A stretch of 46,475 nt of DNA. Origin: JBBQQG01 sp038216175 (GTDB lineage: Bacteria; Patescibacteriota; Saccharimonadia; Saccharimonadales; OMJO01). How positions within the stretch are numbered: position 1 is the first letter of the stretch; every line of letters begins with the position of its first letter. This document shows positions 17,506 through 24,627 of this stretch, one piece after another. The stretch spans positions 1 to 46,475 of the forward strand of contig JBBQQG010000007.1 of NCBI GenBank assembly GCA_038216175.1. The letters run 5' to 3'. A program made the position numbers and the translations under genes. The notes under the pieces are model-generated. The model was not told where the DNA came from, ran no database searches, and worked only from the letters and a program-made list of their open reading frames with translations.

Positions 17506-18060
17506 CTACTTTTTAGCTTGGTCTAAATAAGTTTTTAACCAATCAGTTCCTAAAACTATCACTAAACAGACTAAACCGCCGAAGGCAGACAAAGACAAAG
17601 ATTGAAATTCACGTTTCTCGACTACTCGCAAATTACGCCCGGAAACTACGTAGTAGTGATCGCCGGCAGCAGCCACAACAGCGCTTCTGGTGCCGGAACG
17701 AGGCTGCCAAGTTACCATATTGTCATTTCCAACTGATGCGTGAGTCAGCACTCCTCTTGGCACAACTGGCACAGCGTTATCCAGTCGGGCGTTGCTGCTT
17801 ATCAGATCACCGGATTTGTCATAAATCATGATAAACGGCTTGAGGCTTGTGCTGATATCAATCTGGCCGGCAGTCAATTCTTGTGGAGTGACAGTTTTGC
17901 TATCATATGATTTATCAAGCTGGACTAGCGTATCATCGGCTATTTGAATAGATGGATCATAAGCACTTTGCCTGAGAGACTGCTGTGTAACCATATAAAT
18001 AGTTCCAAAAATAACTACCAAAATACCAACTCTGGACAAAAGATTAATATATTTTTTCAT
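17506..18060 (-). CDS. Two-TM protein with extracytoplasmic sensor-like domain
   Basis: The 184-aa protein has a membrane helix at residues 8-25 (VGILVVIFGTIYMV). An outside domain follows of about 125 residues, with a DKSGDLISSNARLD turn and alternating strands (VTWQPRSG, HYYVVSGRNLRVVEKRE), and then a second membrane helix near 155-172. This is the layout of the sensor half of a histidine kinase or chemoreceptor, but no kinase or HAMP part follows. I do not recognise a named family. ATG 18060 is favoured over the longer frame to 18126 because a consensus -10 TATAAT (18068-18073, minus) lies 7 nt upstream. It converges with the polymerase gene 17 nt away. Confidence 0.65.
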   Translation of the reverse strand: MKKYINLLSRVGILVVIFGTIYMVTQQSLRQSAYDPSIQIADDTLVQLDKSYDSKTVTPQELTAGQIDISTSLKPFIMIYDKSGDLISSNARLDNAVPVVPRGVLTHASVGNDNMVTWQPRSGTRSAVVAAAGDHYYVVSGRNLRVVEKREFQSLSLSAFGGLVCLVIVLGTDWLKTYLDQAKK

Positions 18061-18119
18061 ATTATTAATTATACATCGTCTAAAAAGCACTGTTGAATAA
18101 ATTAGAACAGAAACTAATA

Positions 18120-18148
18120 TTGACAATAATTAATAATAGGTAGATAAT
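18120..18148 (+). promoter_or_regulatory. Sigma-70 type promoter, rightward
   Basis: TTGACA at 18120-18125 and GATAAT at 18143-18148 are separated by 17 nt. Transcription would start near 18155, well upstream of the SD-led gene at 18415, giving a leader of about 260 nt or a separate short RNA. Confidence 0.6.
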
Positions 18149-18256
18149 TGCTTTTACAAATAGGCTGTAAGTGATGATGCGTGATCCTGTATTTGGTCGC
18201 TTGGGATACGCGGAACTAGTAGCGAAACCGGACAGTCGAAGCTTCTCGTAAAAAAG

Positions 18257-18282
18257 AGCTCGACTTGCCCACAAGTTGAGCT
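18257..18282 (+). other. Stable hairpin in the 5' leader of the G+C-rich island
   Basis: An 11-bp stem (18257-18267 with 18272-18282) closes the four-base loop CCCA. One pair is a G-U wobble (G18262 with T18277), which is stable only in RNA of the plus strand, so the plus-strand transcript is the functional one. It is followed by TATTTG rather than a run of T. The A-run before it would look like a T-run on the minus strand, but that strand carries a mismatch in the stem. The rest of 18149-18414 holds no gene; it contains this hairpin, the left arm of inverted repeat A and the SD. Confidence 0.55.
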
Positions 18283-18332
18283 TATTTGTAACTAACCAAT
18301 ATCCAGCGAAATAATCGCTAGTACTTTAACAG

Positions 18333-18362
18333 CGTAGCTACATGATCGGAGCATATCATCGG
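18333..18362 (+). repeat. Inverted repeat A, left arm
   Basis: This arm consists of a 17-nt block (18333-18349) and a 13-nt block (18350-18362). The reverse complement of 19305-19321 matches the first block at 16 of 17 positions, and that of 19285-19297 matches the second at 12 of 13. The two arms enclose the gene at 18415-19221. Confidence 0.8.
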
Positions 18363-18414
18363 TATGTATCCGAGTTCGTAAGCCCCCGAAATAATAGATC
18401 CAAGGAGGATCATT

Positions 18415-19221
18415 GTGGGAAAAGTTCAGTCAATCAGAAAGCATTCAGGCAAGTTCGGTTGGTTGGCGTTGTTTTTGGCGTGTTTGTTCACGCTTAACAG
18501 TTTGGGCATCAGCCTTCACATCAAGACGCCGTGGAGCAACAAGTCCAAGACAACGATCTCCGCCGCCGGACCGATTGAAGTACCGCGAATTGATCCTGAA
18601 ACTCTCGATTGTCGCGCTCTCATCCATGAGATCGTGCCGGTTAAGGGCAAGAAGGTTCACCAGCTGTCGTTCGTTTGGCACTGGGACTACCGCAAGGACA
18701 CCGTCTATATCAAGGCCATCGGCGACGTCGACACGTGCGTAAACGGCGGTGCCGACATCCAATCAACCCCCAATGGTGGTTGGCTTGTCAACATCCCGTC
18801 AGCGTCAATCGACATCCACCGACCGCGAGTCGACATGGTGGCAACAGCCGGCAATATCAACTTCAAGAAAGGATTGATCGGCAAGATCACCGATGCCGCG
18901 TGGTGGGTCAGCGAAAACAACAAGCTGACTCCAGCAGCCCTGGCATACGCCCAGGAACTGATCGGTAACGGAAAGTGCCTACAAGCTGCTTGGAACAATA
19001 CCTGGGAAGCGATCCAAATCGCTTACTTCAAGCAGGCCGCTGCCAAAGGCATCGACTCCAGTAAGGTAAAAATCAACCTCGTCGTCGGTACGCCCAACTT
19101 CAACCAGAACAAAGTCGATTTGACATCGGCTACGTTTAAGGGCTACAAGTTCGACAATCCCGACAATATAGAGTGCCGCGTTTCGGCCAGCGTGTTGGGC
19201 TCAAACAACGGAAGGAGGTGA
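18415..19221 (+). CDS. Membrane-anchored DUF4230-like protein, G+C-rich gene
   Basis: The 268-aa protein starts at a GTG 6 nt after a perfect SD (AAGGAGG). Residues 14-33 form a membrane anchor or signal segment (FGWLALFLACLFTLNSLGIS), and the rest is outside. The middle, with GDVDTCVNGGADIQ, GGWLVNIPSASID and then a helical part (ALAYAQELIGNGKCLQAAWNN), resembles DUF4230 proteins. That assignment is by eye and moderate. Codon use differs strongly from the neighbours: third positions are mostly C or G, and 32 of 60 bases in 18541-18600 are G or C. The gene is enclosed by inverted repeat A and ends in a strong hairpin. Acquisition from another organism is likely; its role is unknown. Confidence 0.7.
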   Translation: MGKVQSIRKHSGKFGWLALFLACLFTLNSLGISLHIKTPWSNKSKTTISAAGPIEVPRIDPETLDCRALIHEIVPVKGKKVHQLSFVWHWDYRKDTVYIKAIGDVDTCVNGGADIQSTPNGGWLVNIPSASIDIHRPRVDMVATAGNINFKKGLIGKITDAAWWVSENNKLTPAALAYAQELIGNGKCLQAAWNNTWEAIQIAYFKQAAAKGIDSSKVKINLVVGTPNFNQNKVDLTSATFKGYKFDNPDNIECRVSASVLGSNNGRR

Positions 19222-19225
19222 CCTC

Positions 19226-19267
19226 GCGGGAGTCGTTTTGCGGCAAAACAGCCCGAGCGACTCCCGC
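19226..19267 (+). terminator. Nested hairpin after the DUF4230-like gene
   Basis: A perfect 10-bp G+C-rich stem (19226-19235 with 19258-19267) holds an inner 5-bp hairpin TTTTG/CAAAA. It begins 4 nt after the stop codon. There is no T-run behind it, so it is either an imperfect terminator or an RNA-stabilising 3' hairpin. Confidence 0.55.
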
Positions 19268-19284
19268 TTCACCCCCAATAACTC

Positions 19285-19321
19285 CTGATGATATGCTCAA
19301 TTTTCCGATCATGTAGTTACG
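19285..19321 (-). repeat. Inverted repeat A, right arm
   Basis: This is the reverse-complement partner of 18333-18362. The two matching blocks (19305-19321 and 19285-19297) are separated here by 7 extra nt (19298-19304). Confidence 0.8.
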
Positions 19322-19324
19322 AAA

Positions 19325-19347
19325 TTATACGCAGTTAGAGGGCATGG
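19325..19347 (+). repeat. Inverted repeat B, left arm
   Basis: The first 16 nt (19325-19340) are the exact reverse complement of 19873-19888, and the next 7 nt (GGCATGG, 19341-19347) are the reverse complement of 19858-19864. Repeat B encloses the 125-aa gene. It starts 4 nt after the right arm of repeat A. Confidence 0.8.
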
Positions 19348-19390
19348 AAGCACCTCACCGTAAGTCGACTTTACAGAAAGGCCGCTTTTA

Positions 19391-19768
19391 ATGGCTAGAA
19401 CCAAGTTTTCCAAACTGGGTGTCGAAGACAACTCGAAATGGCAGGAGCTGCCCAGAAGTCCCGAGGTCAAGCGGTACGCCGCAGCCGAAAGGAAGTTCTG
19501 GATTAGAAACCTGCTGATGCGGATTGTGAGTTTCGCGATCGCGTACTTCATCGCGATGGTCATCGACTATGTCGCTGGAACTTCCAGCGTCATCAAATCG
19601 GTGACTCATGATGAAGTCAGCAAAGTTGCATTGATCGTCTCGCTGGCATGGCTGGCAGGCATCATCTATTTTGCCGATCCGTTGATCAAGATCTTCCGCC
19701 CTCGCTTGTCGCGGGTTTCCGAGAAGACTCGTCCCAACCAATCGGAAGTTTTCGACCAGGACGCGTGA
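19391..19768 (+). CDS. Small two-TM membrane protein, G+C-rich gene
   Basis: The 125-aa protein has a basic/polar N-terminus, two membrane helices (about residues 45-62, IVSFAIAYFIAMVIDYV, and 80-97, VALIVSLAWLAGIIYFAD) and a polar C-terminal tail. I do not recognise the family. A GAAAGG purine run about 8 nt before the ATG is a plausible SD. Like the preceding gene it uses G/C-ending codons and so stands out from the AT-rich surroundings, suggesting the two arrived together. It is enclosed by inverted repeat B, and a 16-bp inverted repeat lies directly after it. Confidence 0.65.
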   Translation: MARTKFSKLGVEDNSKWQELPRSPEVKRYAAAERKFWIRNLLMRIVSFAIAYFIAMVIDYVAGTSSVIKSVTHDEVSKVALIVSLAWLAGIIYFADPLIKIFRPRLSRVSEKTRPNQSEVFDQDA

Positions 19769-19777
19769 ACTGGTGGC

Positions 19778-19849
19778 TGTGTCTGGTAGACATTTTAAAC
19801 GGATTCGATTGATATTCCACTATCGCCGTTCATATGTCTACCAGACACA
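19778..19849 (+). repeat. 16-bp perfect inverted repeat forming a 72-nt hairpin
   Basis: TGTGTCTGGTAGACAT at 19778-19793 is exactly complementary to 19834-19849. Inside, AACGG (19798-19802) can pair with CCGTT (19826-19830) and CGAT (19806-19809) with ATCG (19822-19825), giving one long folded arm. Each arm is itself partly palindromic (GTCT-GGT-AGAC). No T-run follows. It may be a terminator-like 3' hairpin or a recombination or binding site. Confidence 0.75.
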
Positions 19850-19857
19850 ACACTATT

Positions 19858-19888
19858 CCATGCCCCTAATTACTCTAACTGCGTATAA
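19858..19888 (-). repeat. Inverted repeat B, right arm
   Basis: This arm contains the partners of 19325-19347: 19873-19888 (16 of 16) and 19858-19864 (7 of 7), with 8 extra nt between them. The SD and start of the next gene follow within 46 nt. Confidence 0.8.
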
Positions 19889-19933
19889 GAATCGATAATA
19901 TTGGTAACAATTTAACAAATTAAGGAGGACAAA

Positions 19934-21895
19934 ATGTCAAATAACCCAGAAATAGATCAGTCAAACGAGAAAAACTGGATAAATCGGGCTGGTGGTGCAG
20001 TACTAATCGGCACAACTCTTGCCGGTGTATTAGTGGCCGGCTCAGCCCATCCGGCAGGAGCATTTGAACAACATCCAGACGGAACAGTCACTGTGCAGCA
20101 GAACGATAATCCCTGGAATATAGTAGAGCAGACTACCCACGATAGCAGCCGGGCTCTAATTCAAGACGTTGAAAAATTTGTAGCAGACAATAAATTATCA
20201 AATCCAAGCGAAATTCACATAGGAGACATTCTTTCTATAAAATCTATTAAAACTGAAAAAGCCGATAACAGTAAACCCAAATCTGATTTTTACGAATTAA
20301 AATATGGAGATACTATCTGGGATGCGGTAAGGGGCCACTACGGCTATGTAACTGCCAGCATGATAGATGAAATAGCCGCCAACAGCAATATAGACACCGA
20401 AAAATATTTTCCAGGCCAGGTTCTGATATTCAATCATCCAGAACCGGTAATAATACACTTCGATCAGCCGAAAACAACTGAGGCGAAGGTCTATTCAGAA
20501 GCTAACTCTATAGATAAAAGTACTACGATAACTATTAGTGGTAGATCCCAAACTTTATGGGCTCTATCTCAGATAATTGCCGCAGTAAATAAAACTTCCC
20601 ATGAATCTGCATTAAACTCGATCTTTCGTGCCAATCCCGGTATTGATCCTTATGAAATAAAAATAGGCGACAAAGTTGTAATGCCAAATATATCTGAAAA
20701 AGAAATTGCCGTGGTTATGGCAGAAACCTCCCACCTTAGACAATTAAAACGTAGCGTTGTCAAAGGATCAGCTATTATTCCAAAGATAAGCCAGCCTGAC
20801 CCATCTGTTGTCGCTTCGGCAGAAAGTCAGCCTGCAAATGTCAAAACTTTAGCAACTGAGATATTAACAGATCCCAATATTTCAGTAGATAATTCTCCAC
20901 ATGACAGAGTAAAAAAATATATAGAAAGCGTTCAAAATACCGGAGAAACTTTTGCACACGACACCGGAAATCCCGATAGCTTAGTACCTAGCGTTCGTGC
21001 GCTACAGATCTTAGTAACACTAGCCGAGAAACATCATATTTCTATCAGTTCTTTCACAACAGGCGAGCATGCGCCAGGTAGCAATCATTACCGGGGAGAA
21101 GCTTTTGATATAGGCATAGATCAAAGCAGTCCAGAAGTTTACCGACTACTTTACGATAATCATGTTGCACTTGGTATTAATGAACTTATCTGGGCCAACC
21201 CGCCTGATGGAACTACTACGCTAAATAACGGGGTTGATGCAAAGTATAGCGATTCGACAATTCAAGAACATAAATCTCACATACATTTTTCAGTATTTTC
21301 GAAGGACGCTCTGCCGCAACCACAAACAGAGGTGCAAAAGACGGAATCACCGATTAAATCTGAACAAACATTAACTGGCGCCAGCAGCGATATTACTACT
21401 AATCCAGAAGCAAAGGGTGCAGAAAATATAGCTTTACCTCCTTATTCAATGGATACCGATGTTAGGAGTAGCTCCGGCATGACGGTAGAACAGCTCGATA
21501 AAGCGCTTGAGGGGACTAAATTACACGGCTACGGCTATGTTTTTGTGTCACTAGAAAAAACTTACGGTATTAACGCTCTTTTCGCTGCAGCCCACGCTGC
21601 GAATGAAAGTTCATGGGGCAGTTCCGATATTGCGATAGCTAAAAATAATCTATTCGGCGATGCGGCATTCGACAATTGCCCAATGTCCTGTGCCAAAACA
21701 TTCACAAGCTACGAAGAAAGCATTAGAGCATACGGACTCCATATAAATAATGACTATCTAAATCCAAGTGGAGCATTTTACGGAGGCAGTACAACTATCC
21801 ACGGAATTTTTGTCCACTATTCTACATCACATGACAAGCAGGCAAGTGTTATAGCCGAAATGATGAATGAGATGTTAGTAAAGTCTAAATCATGA
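19934..21895 (+). CDS. LysM, M15-like peptidase and glucosaminidase multidomain cell-wall hydrolase
   Basis: The 653-aa protein starts 6 nt after a perfect SD (AAGGAGG). It has an N-terminal hydrophobic segment (about residues 18-42, GGAVLIGTTLAGVLVAG, ending AGA) that looks like a signal or anchor. Three LysM-like peptidoglycan-binding repeats follow at about 50-105, 115-168 and 197-252 (second: ELKYGDTIWDAVRGHYG). A domain at about 345-455 carries SNHYRGEAFDIG and HIHFSVF, the metal-ligand pattern of M15/VanY-like DD-peptidases. The C-terminal 130 residues (AAHAANESSWGSSDIAIAKN, NNLFGDAAF) match the glucosaminidase/lysozyme fold with Glu in NESSW. It should cut both peptide and glycan parts of murein. 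Whether the target is its own wall or a host wall is open. The next gene overlaps by 4 nt. Confidence 0.85.
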   Translation: MSNNPEIDQSNEKNWINRAGGAVLIGTTLAGVLVAGSAHPAGAFEQHPDGTVTVQQNDNPWNIVEQTTHDSSRALIQDVEKFVADNKLSNPSEIHIGDILSIKSIKTEKADNSKPKSDFYELKYGDTIWDAVRGHYGYVTASMIDEIAANSNIDTEKYFPGQVLIFNHPEPVIIHFDQPKTTEAKVYSEANSIDKSTTITISGRSQTLWALSQIIAAVNKTSHESALNSIFRANPGIDPYEIKIGDKVVMPNISEKEIAVVMAETSHLRQLKRSVVKGSAIIPKISQPDPSVVASAESQPANVKTLATEILTDPNISVDNSPHDRVKKYIESVQNTGETFAHDTGNPDSLVPSVRALQILVTLAEKHHISISSFTTGEHAPGSNHYRGEAFDIGIDQSSPEVYRLLYDNHVALGINELIWANPPDGTTTLNNGVDAKYSDSTIQEHKSHIHFSVFSKDALPQPQTEVQKTESPIKSEQTLTGASSDITTNPEAKGAENIALPPYSMDTDVRSSSGMTVEQLDKALEGTKLHGYGYVFVSLEKTYGINALFAAAHAANESSWGSSDIAIAKNNLFGDAAFDNCPMSCAKTFTSYEESIRAYGLHINNDYLNPSGAFYGGSTTIHGIFVHYSTSHDKQASVIAEMMNEMLVKSKS

Positions 21896-22818
21896 ACTCG
21901 ATTGACAGCATGCAAGCTGAACTAAGCGTATTTCAGGAATATCGGCCTGATGAATACGAAATTGAAGTTAGCGCCACAGCGGAAGTGTACCGCTTAATAA
22001 ACGAATATCAGCTTGATGATATTCTTAACCCCTTGACGCAGTATTTTCCGGATGCCACAAATGGCATCCAGGCATTGCTTAGTATTTCTCATATTTACGA
22101 TATTTCGGTTCAAGAAATCGCTTCTGTGCTAATTAGTGTCAAAGAACAAACTGATCCTGTCGTGCATCATAAAGTGCAGTTTGAAGAACTTAAAACTGAA
22201 AGTAAACTGTCTATTAACTCAGTAATGGAGCTGCCTGATGGCAAAGTTAAAGAACTTAAATTTGGAAAATTCGTAACAAATTTTGAATTTGAAGATCGTA
22301 TACTTCCGGACCAATGGGCAGATAAAGAACATAGCGTAGCTGATTGGAAAAGAAGAGCTGAAATCGCTGAAGATATTTCTATATATTTTGCTCAGGGTGC
22401 AGTAGATATTGCAAACAGTCAAAGTCCGATTAAAGTTGTTGAATCTTCAGAAATTCTTAAACCATATCTAGACTACGCCGACGAGTGTCTTATGGTATCG
22501 GAAATTATAGAAACTAAGCAGGCATATATAAATAAATTTTCGACAAGGCAAAAAATATTTAATGAAATATTAAATGGCGATTTTGATAGTGATTGCTTAT
22601 ACAATGAACCTTGTCCACCCGATATAGAATCTATGGAAAAGGGGAGACAAAGAACTAACCATTTAATTTTAAAAACGTGGCGAGATTATTCTGACAGACC
22701 GGCACTCACTTTCCAGGAACACCGCTTAATCGAATCTGAAAGACACGAAATAAACTATAGCTTCCACATGCTTGCCCGTGAAATTACAGCGAAAATGTTT
22801 AGTTTAATACCAGTTTGA
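21892..22818 (+). CDS. Hypothetical acidic protein coupled to the wall hydrolase
   Basis: The 308-aa protein begins with an ATGA overlap with the hydrolase stop, so it is translationally coupled to it. I do not recognise it. It has no signal peptide or membrane helix. It is rich in Glu and Asp, and appears mostly helical with a central beta segment (KELKFGKFVTNFEFEDRILP). Only three cysteines are present, two of them in a short CLYNEPCPPD stretch. The coupling suggests a cytoplasmic partner, for example a regulator or an inhibitor of the hydrolase before export, but that is inference only. Confidence 0.6.
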   Translation: MNSIDSMQAELSVFQEYRPDEYEIEVSATAEVYRLINEYQLDDILNPLTQYFPDATNGIQALLSISHIYDISVQEIASVLISVKEQTDPVVHHKVQFEELKTESKLSINSVMELPDGKVKELKFGKFVTNFEFEDRILPDQWADKEHSVADWKRRAEIAEDISIYFAQGAVDIANSQSPIKVVESSEILKPYLDYADECLMVSEIIETKQAYINKFSTRQKIFNEILNGDFDSDCLYNEPCPPDIESMEKGRQRTNHLILKTWRDYSDRPALTFQEHRLIESERHEINYSFHMLAREITAKMFSLIPV

Positions 22819-22901
22819 ATGGCTAATTAGAATTCAAATCGCCTATGCTTGCACCTGTAGTTAACAGGTTTATAGTAATCTGCAGAAGAAAGGATAAAAA
22901 T

Positions 22902-23228
22902 ATGGAATTTAATGGTGCTGAGACAAGAATTTTAGTAGGTCGTTTTAGTATATCTGATGCTGAGGTAGAACTAGCCCAGATGGGCTTTGAAAGTATAGGA
23001 AGCAAAAAACTAAGAAGTCGGGTAGAACGGGAGCCAGGATTTGGTATCGCTGACGATGAGAGAGCACGAATGGTTGTGGCTGGGAACATTGCACTTATTA
23101 ATAGCCTTTCTGTCGTTAAGTCCAGCGAATCAATTTTACGTGCGATTGCCGATGCGACAGAAACAGTTAACACCGGACTAGATGCGCTTGACCAAGCACA
23201 TCAAACTGGTTTGATATCAACAGAGTAA
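22902..23228 (+). CDS. Hypothetical protein, 108 aa
   Basis: The start is ATG 22902, preceded by AAAGGA about 7 nt upstream; an earlier in-frame ATG at 22845 lacks an SD. The product is soluble, with a basic patch (SKKLRSRVEREPG) and a helical C-terminus of alternating Ala/Thr/Asp (RAIADATETVNTGLDALDQA) that might form a short coiled coil. No family is recognised. It is 83 nt after the 308-aa gene on the same strand and converges with the GH5 gene 30 nt away. Confidence 0.5.
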   Translation: MEFNGAETRILVGRFSISDAEVELAQMGFESIGSKKLRSRVEREPGFGIADDERARMVVAGNIALINSLSVVKSSESILRAIADATETVNTGLDALDQAHQTGLISTE

Positions 23229-23258
23229 AACACATTACTCAATAACTTTTAAACTTTG

Positions 23259-24518
23259 TTAAGGCCTGATCAAAAGATGAGCCTTGTAGCCAGCGCCATA
23301 GGTTTGTGACGGAATACCTGTCCAATTCGAATCAGTAGCACTAAGTAAAGCAGGATCGCTGCCACAACTAAACGGACCCCATGTCCAGGCGTAATAACCT
23401 TGTTGGTTATGAGAGTCCAGCCAAGACATGACCTGATCGATATAATCATGAGCACAACTAGTTTGTGGAGGTAGTTGACCGATCTCTGTAGTTAAAATCG
23501 GCGCGTTAGTAATTACGCTGGCAAGGGTAGTATTCCAACAAGCAGAAGATCCACAGCTTAAACCGTCACCGTAAGTGTGCCAACCAGCTGCTAATTCATT
23601 TATAGAGTCGGTCGGCTTATTAGCTACCCAAGAACTTAGATCTGCACCCCAATCTTCACCAGTTATCACAACTATATTATTAGCTCCCGTACCTCGTATT
23701 GCATTTAGCATTTCCTGCATTCCAGCCACCACAAAGTTGCCGTCGCCAGCGTTATTGCCTTTGACTGCGCATCCTCCACTTTTCCAGCATCCCCAGGCGG
23801 TACCGCCCGTTACTGTTACATCGTTAAGATGCGGCTCATTATAAGGTTCAAACATTACCGCGCTATTTGACTTAAATTTGCTAGCTATGCTTGCCCACAA
23901 GTCATTGCTGTGAGCCCGGTCAGCCATCGGCTCTTGCTCGACAGCTTTGGTATTACCATCGCCGTTAAAATGTAGATTGAGAATTACTGATATGTTATTA
24001 GTTGTGAGCAGATTAACAAAAGCCGCCACAGCATTTTGGTAATTTGCCCCAGAAACTGTAGCCGCAATACCGTGCAAGCCTAACCAGCAGTCCTCATTGA
24101 GAGGGATGCGAACACTATTTACATTCCAAGATTTCATTCCGTTAATTTCCGCAATATTTGGCGGAATTGGACCGTCATTTAAATCACCAGTCAGACAAGA
24201 ATATTCAAAACCGGAAAAGTTCACTCCGTGCATTTGCATTTGTTGATTTGAGCCGTTCAAAATACTACTTCCAGAGATATGAAGTCCAGACATGCCAGAG
24301 CCGCCAGTACTGGCTGCAGTAAACTGGATAGCTTTTCCATTGGAAGCCAGGCTGTCGTTTATGGTATGGGCAGGAGCGCTAATAGTGATATTTTCGGGCT
24401 CAACCGAAGTCGAAAAAGAAGTTGCAAAACTTCTGAACACAAGATATGAGCCAACTAATGCAAATAAAACTATATATACAAAGGTAATAGGTCTTATTTT
24501 TTTATGTAGATTATTCAT
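23259..24518 (-). CDS. Membrane-anchored GH5 family glycoside hydrolase (cellulase-like)
   Basis: The 419-aa protein has an N-terminal membrane anchor (residues 11-28) and a short module at 38-66 (SVEPEN...ASNGKAIQF) shared with the next two enzymes. A GH5 (beta/alpha)8 barrel follows from about residue 92. Visible GH5 motifs are HGVNFSGFE, SVRIPLNEDCWL, ILNLHF, the acid/base Glu228 in FEPYNEPH and the nucleophile Glu345 in LTTEIGQ. GH5 enzymes cut beta-1,4-glucans or related beta-linked polysaccharides; the exact substrate cannot be read from the sequence. Seven or more cysteines suggest disulphides outside the cell. The -10 TAATAT (24525-24530, minus) is 6 nt from the ATG, so the mRNA is leaderless. 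Confidence 0.88.
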   Translation of the reverse strand: MNNLHKKIRPITFVYIVLFALVGSYLVFRSFATSFSTSVEPENITISAPAHTINDSLASNGKAIQFTAASTGGSGMSGLHISGSSILNGSNQQMQMHGVNFSGFEYSCLTGDLNDGPIPPNIAEINGMKSWNVNSVRIPLNEDCWLGLHGIAATVSGANYQNAVAAFVNLLTTNNISVILNLHFNGDGNTKAVEQEPMADRAHSNDLWASIASKFKSNSAVMFEPYNEPHLNDVTVTGGTAWGCWKSGGCAVKGNNAGDGNFVVAGMQEMLNAIRGTGANNIVVITGEDWGADLSSWVANKPTDSINELAAGWHTYGDGLSCGSSACWNTTLASVITNAPILTTEIGQLPPQTSCAHDYIDQVMSWLDSHNQQGYYAWTWGPFSCGSDPALLSATDSNWTGIPSQTYGAGYKAHLLIRP

Positions 24519-24627
24519 ATATGAATATTATTATTACTATAAAAACTTCTTAATCCCGTGGTAAATGAATTATTTAAATAGTAGCATAACAACTAACAAA
24601 TAATGGACTTTGTGATAGTATCAGGTC

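Noticed and set aside
18251..18282. Leftward intrinsic terminator (A-run before the hairpin gives a T-run on the minus strand)
   Set aside because: The stem needs a G-U pair that exists only in plus-strand RNA, and no leftward gene lies to the right.
18445..18998. Open frames on other strands inside the G+C-rich gene
   Set aside because: They are shadow frames common in G+C-rich coding DNA. Only the 18415 frame has an SD, a membrane anchor and a domain-like sequence.
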